Both the position numbers and the translations under genes were made by a program. Of a DNA stretch of 15,407 nucleotides, positions 9,391-15,407 are shown in pieces. This stretch comes from Haplosporangium gracile (Eukaryota; Mortierellomycota; Mortierellomycetes; Mortierellales; Mortierellaceae), in assembly GCA_015499985.1 (NCBI GenBank), contig JAAAUF010000959.1:1-15407 (forward strand), written 5' to 3'. Numbering within the stretch: the stretch's first letter is position 1; the number at the start of each line of letters is the position of its first letter. The notes below the pieces were generated by a model. It made no database searches and was not told the origin of the DNA. It was given only the letters and a program-made list of their open reading frames with translations.

Positions 9391-9516
9391 CGGTCAAAAG
9401 AAAGGAAGAGTTTAAAAAAAGAACGAGCAACGAAAGAAGTAAAGGGTTAGAAAAGGGTAATAATAAAGGGGAAGAAGGACAAAGAGATCAAATCAATCAA
9501 ACAACGCGGGATAAGG

Positions 9517-9533
9517 GTGTGTGTGTGTGTGTG
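9517..9533. repeat. GT dinucleotide microsatellite
   Basis: Eight GT units in a row at the edge of the purine-rich tract. Confidence 0.9.
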
Positions 9534-9715
9534 AGCACTACTATTCAACAAAAGGAAGGAAGGTCGACAACAAAGAAGGACAACGAAGGTCAACTTGAAG
9601 GAGGTCGTTTTCTAATAAAAGGGCTTTTTTCTCGACCGGGGCACTCTCTTTTTTCACGAAGGAGAATAGACGAAAAGGACCGTGTTTTCTCTTTCTCGTT
9701 TTCTTTCTGTTGACT

Positions 9716-9735
9716 TTGTTGTTGTTGTTGTTGTT
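9716..9735. repeat. TTG trinucleotide microsatellite
   Basis: About six to seven TTG units, followed by irregular TTTG units to about 9770. Confidence 0.85.
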
Positions 9736-10552
9736 TTATTTGTTTGTTTGTGTGTTTGTTTGCTTGTTCATTGGTTAGTTCCTTTGTTATTCACGATCAG
9801 GAGGAGAAGGAAGGGCGAATAGCAGCAACCAAACAAGAAGATAAGAGGCCCGAGAACCACACCATTCTTACTCGCTTGATCTCTCAAGTAACATGCACCG
9901 ACAACTCAGCAACAAAAAACATTTTCTGCGGCAACACACGTCGTAACGCCTACTACCACTTGAAGTTTCAATTGCAAGGAGTAGCAAAGGCACAGTTGAC
10001 ACAAGGTAACAGGTGGTAGTAGGATTGTTGCTGTTGGCATTGTTCAACAACCTTGTTCCATTTCAACAAACAAAAACGGGGAAAAGTAAGCAAGAATAAA
10101 TAATAACGAGTGCTCACATTTCTAACGAGAGAAAGAGGGATACTCCCCACAGGATACCTTAAAGAAGTAAGGGTCTCTTTTACTCCACTCTCACAACACA
10201 CACACCATCTAGGCGCCACCATTTCTCATGATCCACCCCACATCCCATTGGAACACAATAATATGATCCACCATTGGCATGTATTATGGATGGTACCTAT
10301 TCCCCGCTCGGTACTCTCCTTCCTTTTGCTTCTCTACAGGATATGCTCAGACTTAATGCTGCATGATCTATTTCTTTCGATTAACGACACTCGTTCATTG
10401 CCATTTAGCCATCTCTGAGCGATACGATAAACCTGCATAACATGTCGCACATAACTATCAATTCATTTCATTCATACACGCTTACGAGCATCAGTTGCTC
10501 AGCCAGGCGCCCGTATCGAGCAGTCCTGTAATCAAATGTCATGCTCCTTCCC

Positions 10553-10553
<1 letters not shown>

Positions 10554-10594
<41 letters not shown>
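10554..10594. repeat. CAA trinucleotide microsatellite
   Basis: About 13 perfect CAA units, roughly 415 bp upstream of the chosen F-box start. A chance frame from the ATG at 10536 reads it as a poly-Gln run, but nothing around it looks like a gene. Confidence 0.95.
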
Positions 10595-11007
10595 GGCAAA
10601 AAAAACCACGTTGCAATCTATTTTCCCTTGTCTCTTCCCCCTAGATCTATTTTTTCACTGCGGCACAAAGAGTGTTCACTCAACTCCTTCGCTTTCTCCT
10701 AGTTATGGTTCGAGAGTGGAAAATCTTTTTCGTCTTAACTGCTAATTATGACTGCGGCCCATCCTTGGACAGCACTAAAAAGCCAATGCTCCTTTTCCTA
10801 TTCTTTTTTTTTTCTTTTTCTTCTTCTCTTCTCTCTCTTCTTCAACACTTCACGCTCGGCTACCCCCCTTTACACCTGCACTTGCAATTCGCCCTATTTG
10901 TACCGGGCCTACCCTATCAGCAAACAACAACACCACGCTTTTCTTGTTCTCACTTGATCTCTCCATCGTTCAAGTGTAAAACTTATTTCACATCATTAAA
11001 ACATTTT

Positions 11008-12924
11008 ATGCCATTGACTCCTCTTCTTATTAATACCTCTTCACCTCCCACCCTTCTTACCCTTCACTCGCGCGCCACTCCATCCCTCTCAACACCACCA
11101 CTCTCCTCCACATTCCCTCGCCCACAATGTATCCCTCATCTGCCTGAAGAATGCATCCAAGAGATCTTTAGTTATCTCTCGAGAGACATCTCGACCCTCC
11201 ACGCCCTCATCCTCGTCTCCAAGACCTTCTTCCGGATCGCCATGCCTTTACTCTACTCTGGTCCCTTTGCCTTGATCGAGTCTAATCAGACATCATGGTC
11301 CTCTCAAGAACGAACCAGACGGCATGCCCAGCTTCTCTTCTTGCTCATGAATTGCTGCTCCGAGCAGCCTCAGCTTCTTCCGTCGACTGATCACAACCAC
11401 AGTGAAGGAGGAAATCCCTTTTCGCTGTGGACGAACCTCCCTCCTGTCTGTCCTACTTTTCAGTCGACTCAAATGACCTTGAAGAAGCCCTTGGTGGACT
11501 ACCTCGCCGCATATCATCACCACTACCTCTGCATGAACCTCTCCAGCACCTTTCCGATTCTCTTCCCCAATATCCAGCGACACTCTCTCCCAATCCATGC
11601 AATTGCGCCTTCAGCGCAGGTCAACACAACCATTACCATGTTCACTCGTAACGAAATCGAGCGAACGCTGTTGTTACACCAGCCCGATCGCATCAAGACC
11701 ATTTCCCTCCCCATCCAACGTCTCGCCGCCTTTGAATCCGTCGGCCCTCACCTCTCCTCCCTCGTACGATTCGAGCTTTTCGGAGTCAGCTGGCATTTCA
11801 ACCTCGACCCGACGATTGCGTTTCTCCAACAACACTCGCGACTGTTTGGGACCATTCGAGAACTCAAACTGGCAGGGCCTAATGATGTCCGGCTGTTGCA
11901 AAAGCCGAGTCTGCACAGCATCATTAAGGCGATCAAGTGTCCCAAGGTTATTGATCTGTCGAGGTACAAAGAGGCCACTAAGGATTTGAACTCGTATGAG
12001 ATTCAGGATCGGGATAGTTTGGAGCAGCTGCTCTTTGATCTTGATTTTGTTCCTTTACCCTTGCCCCCTCTGCCACCATCTCCTCTGCGTCCTGCTCCAG
12101 TGATGTCCTCCTTGAGGAAACCCCGTCTGGTCCAAGAACAAGACCACTCGCTGGATCTCATCCGTACATGCCCACGACTTACAACCTTACAGATCGGGAT
12201 CCAGTCGCCCACCGCATTCAATTGGGCAGTCTCCAGGTACGATGCCGATCCCACGACGATGCAACACCTCAACACCCTTCACCTTTCTTCAAACAAGACC
12301 TCGACCGTCAAACAAGCCATAGAGGACTGCGCCTATGCATTCCGAGACACTCTAGAGGACTTGAAGGGTGTCGCCCTCCGTCTCTCACCCGTCGACCCAG
12401 CCCTCTCGGAGAATCCACCCTTTTTTGGCTGGACATGGCCCCTGCACCGATTGACCGTCCTGAGTCTTCGAGGTGAATTGGCCGGCTTGTTCGACATGAA
12501 CTCTCTCAAGTACTGTCCCAAATTAACAGAGTTCCACTTGACGCTGTACCCATACTCGCCCGTCAAGGTCGATTACCTCGAAAAGGTTATCTTCGCCCCG
12601 CGCCTCAAAGCGTTATCACTAGTCGGAAGATGGATCCTAACTGACCGACTGTTAAGCATCCTGGGGGATGGGTTGCCCAAATTGAAAACCTTAATGGTCG
12701 ATGGATGTGAGCATGACGAATTGACAGGCGAGGGGTTGTTCCAGGGTCTCGACAAGATGAGCTCCCTCAGAATTGTCGAGGTGGAGCTGGGGCAACGAGT
12801 TGAGGCCCTAATGCGAGAGTATCGTGTTGCTCGTACCCGACCGGATCTCTCTATCCGCATGCGGTCTGACGATGCGCCCTGGTTCGAAGGTGAAGTCCGC
12901 CTCATGCCCGCCTTCCGCCCCTAG
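11008..12924 (+). CDS. F-box protein with leucine-rich-repeat-like C-terminal half
   Basis: F-box proteins are substrate receptors of SCF (SKP1-cullin-F-box) ubiquitin ligases; the target of this one is unknown. With the ATG at 11008 the product is 638 residues, uninterrupted. Seen: a Ser/Thr/Pro-rich N-terminus, then the F-box from about 42 to 85 (PHLPEECIQEIFSYL, followed by LHALILVSKTFFRIAMPLLY). In the C-terminal half are irregular leucine-rich units such as CPRLTTLQIG, LNTLHLSS, LHRLTVLSLRG, CPKLTEFHLTLYP, LKALSLVG and LPKLKTLMVDGC. A proline-rich loop (PLPLPPLPPSPLRPAP, about 348-363) interrupts the middle. The frame stays open upstream to an ATG at 10672, but that extension translates a pyrimidine-rich tract into Phe/Ser/Leu runs, so 11008 is preferred; the start is the least certain part. 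Fungal F-box/LRR families are large and variable, and no ortholog is claimed. Confidence 0.82.
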   Translation: MPLTPLLINTSSPPTLLTLHSRATPSLSTPPLSSTFPRPQCIPHLPEECIQEIFSYLSRDISTLHALILVSKTFFRIAMPLLYSGPFALIESNQTSWSSQERTRRHAQLLFLLMNCCSEQPQLLPSTDHNHSEGGNPFSLWTNLPPVCPTFQSTQMTLKKPLVDYLAAYHHHYLCMNLSSTFPILFPNIQRHSLPIHAIAPSAQVNTTITMFTRNEIERTLLLHQPDRIKTISLPIQRLAAFESVGPHLSSLVRFELFGVSWHFNLDPTIAFLQQHSRLFGTIRELKLAGPNDVRLLQKPSLHSIIKAIKCPKVIDLSRYKEATKDLNSYEIQDRDSLEQLLFDLDFVPLPLPPLPPSPLRPAPVMSSLRKPRLVQEQDHSLDLIRTCPRLTTLQIGIQSPTAFNWAVSRYDADPTTMQHLNTLHLSSNKTSTVKQAIEDCAYAFRDTLEDLKGVALRLSPVDPALSENPPFFGWTWPLHRLTVLSLRGELAGLFDMNSLKYCPKLTEFHLTLYPYSPVKVDYLEKVIFAPRLKALSLVGRWILTDRLLSILGDGLPKLKTLMVDGCEHDELTGEGLFQGLDKMSSLRIVEVELGQRVEALMREYRVARTRPDLSIRMRSDDAPWFEGEVRLMPAFRP

Positions 12925-13407
12925 CTTATACTTTGTGAATTTTTGTAGACTTCAATACATGACCTCCTTTTTCTTCCTTCTATGAATGTTTGCAAAGTGG
13001 GGATGGTTCTCGCACCATGTGTACCGAGTATGAGTACCCTTCGTCCTTTGAGCAAAAAGAAAGGTGACAGTGTGTCTTAATGTTGTCTGATTTTCCCAGC
13101 CTACCTTTTGTATTCCTTTACTTTGCTTTTGTCGATTTTTTGTACACCCGCATCACCGCACTAGCCTTTCTTCAACGCGCTATTTTTTATTTTTTTTTTC
13201 GTCGATAATGTTCTTTCCAGAAAGAAAGTTCATTGGGAGCCTTCCCATCCCCCGCATCCCAAGAAAAATAAATAAATCGCGCATGCTGGTGAGTGGGCGT
13301 AGAAACTAACGACGCGTGGGGTGAAAATGGTAATGCGGCATTTCTCCTATTCGCGGAGAAAAAAAGTAATGTTGATTTCACATAAAAGTTAGCAATGCGA
13401 GAAGGTA

Positions 13408-13422
13408 TTATTCCTGGAATAA
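13408..13422. repeat. Short palindrome TTATTCC-T-GGAATAA
   Basis: Seven-base arms with a one-base centre form a perfect inverted repeat. Its role is unknown. Confidence 0.7.
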
Positions 13423-13438
13423 ATCAAGCGCACCAACA

Positions 13439-13463
13439 ATGACGAACGTCATAGTATGACGTG
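13439..13463. promoter_or_regulatory. Cluster of three TGACG half-sites
   Basis: ATGACG-AA-CGTCAT (13439-13452) is an inverted pair of half-sites, followed by a third copy ATGACGTG at 13456-13463. TGACG is the half-site of CREB/ATF-type bZIP factors, but the inverted pair has two extra central bases compared with the canonical TGACGTCA. Binding is inferred. Confidence 0.3.
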
Positions 13464-13589
13464 TTTTTCAAATTTGATATAAATTATACTCCATAACAAA
13501 AAAGCGGCGTCTATTGATTACAACTATCAAGCGACGGTTCTCGTCTCAGCAAGATAAACTTCCATGGGCTCTTGTTCTGCAATAGCGTG

Positions 13590-13925
13590 CTACTCCTGAT
13601 CAGAGTCGGTCTCCTCAAACTCCTCGTCGTTCTCATGGTCCTGTATGGCGAGTAACTGCTGCACCTCCGACGGTCGTGTAATACGCGAAAAGGGGCCAAG
13701 GACCCTCTCCGTCAGGGAGAGTAGAATAGATGCTTCCGAAACCAAAATGGTGAGAGCGGCCTGGGTATCTCTCGATCGGACCATATAGGAGCAAATCCGT
13801 CTGGGGTAGAATGGGTTCCTGCATTCTTTGGCACCGTTAATGAAGACCGACTTGTCCTTACCGTTAATATCTCTGATCACTTTTGCGACATAAAGCGGTT
13901 GGTAACAGAGAGATGTCATCCACAT
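13590..13925 (-). CDS. Orphan ORF of 111 codons, unknown
   Basis: A minus-strand frame from the ATG at 13925 to the stop at 13592-13590. The product is moderately basic and then ends in an acidic tail (DHENDEEFEETDSDQE), with Leu/Ile-rich stretches such as AALTILVSEASILLSLTERV in the middle. The amino-acid composition is balanced, unlike the low-complexity chance ORFs nearby. No domain is recognised. A stop codon directly precedes the ATG, so it is either a small intact gene, the last exon of a larger minus-strand gene or a gene remnant. A GTAAGG inside could act as a donor. No sense-strand AATAAA was seen downstream. Confidence 0.3.
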   Translation of the reverse strand: MWMTSLCYQPLYVAKVIRDINGKDKSVFINGAKECRNPFYPRRICSYMVRSRDTQAALTILVSEASILLSLTERVLGPFSRITRPSEVQQLLAIQDHENDEEFEETDSDQE

Positions 13926-14300
13926 TTATGCGGTAAAAGTTGGTTGTGTAAATATTGAAAAGAAAAGAATAAAATAAGAACTAGTTAGCGTATGAACGCA
14001 CTCGACAAGCATTGACAGCAGGCAGTGCAATTCATCGCAACGACTGAATGTACCTCCATGTCGATCCGTATGTATTTTCTTGCTCTGTTGCTGTTGTTGT
14101 CGTTATGGAGCCGAGGTTGTAAAAAGGTCTTGCGCAGGAGGTGATGAAAACCAGAAGAGGAACGAAACAAAAGGCATGCCAAGATCGAACGTCTCTGACC
14201 GACTATGAATAAATCGACTACCTCCCAAAACCAAATGCCTACATTATCCAAATACGGAAATCACACATAGTCATTTTGGACAGGGCTTCGCGTTCGTTCT
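13926..14300. other. Spacer without a supported gene
   Basis: AT-rich DNA. A minus-strand frame of 88 codons at 13985-14251 is open but shows no domain and has a composition like random sequence. It could hold the upstream part of the orphan minus-strand ORF if that is spliced, but no splice pair is compelling. Confidence 0.4.
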
Positions 14301-14302
14301 TT

Positions 14303-14324
14303 TTGTCGCGACAATGTCGCGACA
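14303..14324. promoter_or_regulatory. Two adjacent TCGCGA palindromes
   Basis: TTGTCGCGACAA (14303-14314) is a perfect 12-bp palindrome, followed at once by TGTCGCGACA (14315-14324), a perfect 10-bp palindrome. Their centres are 11 bp apart, one turn of the helix. The pair sits about 55 bp before a pyrimidine-rich tract (14380-14460) of the kind that precedes transcription starts elsewhere in this window. A dimeric factor binding both sites on one DNA face is inferred. Confidence 0.45.
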
Positions 14325-14379
14325 CTTGGCGAACAGCAGTGCTCAAACAAAGCTACTATTTCGCCGTAAATGCGTGTTT

Positions 14380-15407
14380 TGCTTATCTTTCTTTTCTTTT
14401 CGCTTTTTTTCTCTTCTTTCTCTTCTTTCTCTTTTCTTACCTCACCTTTTCCCCGCCACACACTGTCAAGGTAAGAACTCATCCAAAAACATCATTTCTC
14501 CAGGCTATATCCTCGGTCTTTCAGTTGTGTAAATGTATGTTCTATTCGGTCTCCTCCCGTCGTACTTGTGTTCACTTCCTTCCTCTCTTCTCCAACGACC
14601 ACTCAATACAGCAACCTCCATGATCAACATGTGGCCTGGAAGGGGATTCTTCGTTTGATCATGGCCGAGAACAGTGCACGAGCATGAGTCTTCTCCCCGG
14701 TGGACTACTCCCTTGTGTCGTCGCATCATCTTGTAAGTGAAACCCGTCCTTTCTTTTTATTCCTACCTCGTTATAACTTCAGCATGGAGAGAGGATGTCA
14801 CACTCGCTATCTGTGTTCACTTCACGCATTCAGCTCATTCTTTCTCGTCTTCTTCTTAGGATGTTGACCACCTTGCGAGCTCCGCAAGTCCGAAGTCGAT
14901 GAAAGCATCGACTACTTCAGATGTTGATCGGCTACATACGTCAACTTTGATTTACAACACATTGTGCAAGGCTGCGCCGAGAGGCACAAGCACTCTCTGT
15001 GCCAGTCTATCGAGAGCGAAAGCTCAAGAAGACAGCATATGTAAGTTGGCTTGACATACTCATGTTTGTTTCTTGTATTTTATGTTTCTGGTCTCATAAT
15101 GAATTTATCTTGGTAATAAAATGTTTTGCTGTTAATTTTTTGTGACAGAAACAACACGATTAAACACAACTCTGCGTTGCGCCTGTGCAATCATGTTTTG
15201 TCCAGGGCTTTATTTGCTTCTTGCTCATTTGGCGATCGTCCTATTAAATCCATTGTCGGTAAGTTAAACAATTCAGGCACAGGGTACAGAACAGCGGGGA
15301 GCAAACATAAGTCTGAGGCATTTTTTTTTCTTCGTTGTTGTGAATGTACAAATGGATAGGGGCAGCAAACAGCAAGCAACGAAGAGTGATAAAGTCACTT
15401 TCATATG
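14380..15407 (+). other. Candidate spliced transcription unit without a continuous reading frame, running off the right edge
   Basis: After a pyrimidine-rich leader (14380-14460), strong donors and acceptors alternate at regular spacing: a donor GTAAGA at 14471, acceptor ending 14611, exon 14612-14732, intron 14733-14859 (GTAAGT...TTAG), exon 14860-15040, intron 15041-15148 (GTAAGT...ACAG), exon 15149-15258 and a further GTAAGT donor at 15259. The intron lengths (141, 127 and 108 nt) match those of the dehydrogenase gene. Yet every frame of the 14612-14732 exon has a stop. The best chain (frame from 14613 into 14860) meets a TGA at 14685 and then a TAA created at the 15040/15149 junction. Short peptide-like stretches such as HVAWKGILRLIMAENSARA remain. 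It could be a decayed gene or a spliced long non-coding RNA; frame shifts from sequencing error are also possible. Nothing was recognised by family. Confidence 0.35.

Larger units (their letters stand above)
9030..9510. other. Long purine-rich tract (plus strand)
   Basis: For nearly 500 bp the plus strand is dominated by A and G (runs such as GAAGAAGAAG and GGAGAGGGAGAGGGAGGG), so the complementary strand is C/T-rich. It lies upstream of the minus-strand glycosyltransferase, where a pyrimidine-rich sense-strand leader is expected, but it is much longer than the leaders of the neighbouring genes. Confidence 0.7.
8895..11007. other. 2.1-kb repeat-rich spacer between divergent genes
   Basis: This region separates the glycosyltransferase start (minus) from the chosen F-box start (plus), so it should hold both promoters. 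It contains GAT, GAA, GT, TTG and CAA microsatellites, a purine-rich stretch from about 9030 to 9510 and a pyrimidine-rich stretch at about 10795-10860. ORFs here encode only homopolymer runs (for example His, Ile and Gln) or unrecognisable sequence. No RNA gene was identified. Confidence 0.6.
12925..13589. other. Spacer downstream of the F-box gene
   Basis: Holds the F-box 3' UTR and then AT-rich DNA. A T run lies at about 13183-13199. Two short palindromes are at 13408-13422 and 13439-13452. No AATAAA in the sense direction was seen close to the F-box stop, and no RNA gene was recognised. Confidence 0.5.

Noticed and set aside
9012..9430. Poly-His and poly-Ile minus-strand ORFs
   Set aside because: They are translations of the GAT repeat and the purine-rich tract, with composition fully explained by the simple repeats.
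10536..10745. Poly-glutamine protein ORF
   Set aside because: It is a translated CAA microsatellite with unrelated flanks, no conserved motif and no promoter evidence.
11293..12905. Minus-strand and alternate-frame ORFs over the F-box gene
   Set aside because: They are shadows of the F-box/LRR frame with no domain of their own.
1..15407. Transposon, CRISPR array, retroelement or secondary-metabolite cluster
   Set aside because: No transposase or reverse transcriptase motif, no long terminal or terminal inverted repeats, no spaced repeat array and no synthase gene were seen.

Overview
The window looks like nuclear DNA of a filamentous fungus, most likely an early-diverging one of the Mortierella type. 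This is an inference. It rests on protein-coding genes cut by short GT...AG introns (about 85-400 nt, many with GTAAGT-like donors), moderately GC-rich coding DNA between AT-rich spacers, long pyrimidine tracts just upstream of start codons, abundant simple repeats, and a TIM22 plus an F-box/leucine-rich protein of fungal type. No bacterial, plasmid, phage or CRISPR feature was seen.

Layout from left to right. 1-1310 is mostly gene-poor, with a 17-bp direct repeat and one doubtful 49-codon ORF. 1311-3588 (+) is a seven-exon class-3 aldehyde dehydrogenase of 441 residues with a complete active site and a C-terminal Ser-His-Leu that fits a peroxisomal targeting signal. 4003-5056 (-) is a three-exon TIM22, the channel subunit of the mitochondrial carrier translocase. 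It is convergent with the dehydrogenase. 5532-8894 (-) is a three-exon, 976-residue type II membrane protein that looks like a multidomain Golgi/ER glycosyltransferase. Its last intron is an exact multiple of three and free of stops. 8895-11007 is a 2.1-kb spacer between divergent genes, packed with microsatellites and a long purine-rich tract. 11008-12924 (+) is a single-exon F-box protein with a leucine-rich-repeat-like C-terminal half. 12925-14280 holds an orphan 111-codon minus-strand ORF and some palindromes. About 14300-15407 (+) has the layout of a spliced transcription unit (three phase-checked exon candidates with strong donors) but no uninterrupted reading frame. It has two TCGCGA palindromes one helical turn apart just upstream.

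The genes do not form a pathway or cluster: lipid-aldehyde oxidation, mitochondrial import, glycosylation and ubiquitin ligation sit side by side, as is usual in a fungal chromosome. The most interesting items are the probable peroxisomal targeting of the dehydrogenase, the three-part glycosyltransferase with its cryptic in-frame intron, and the frame-less spliced locus at the right end.
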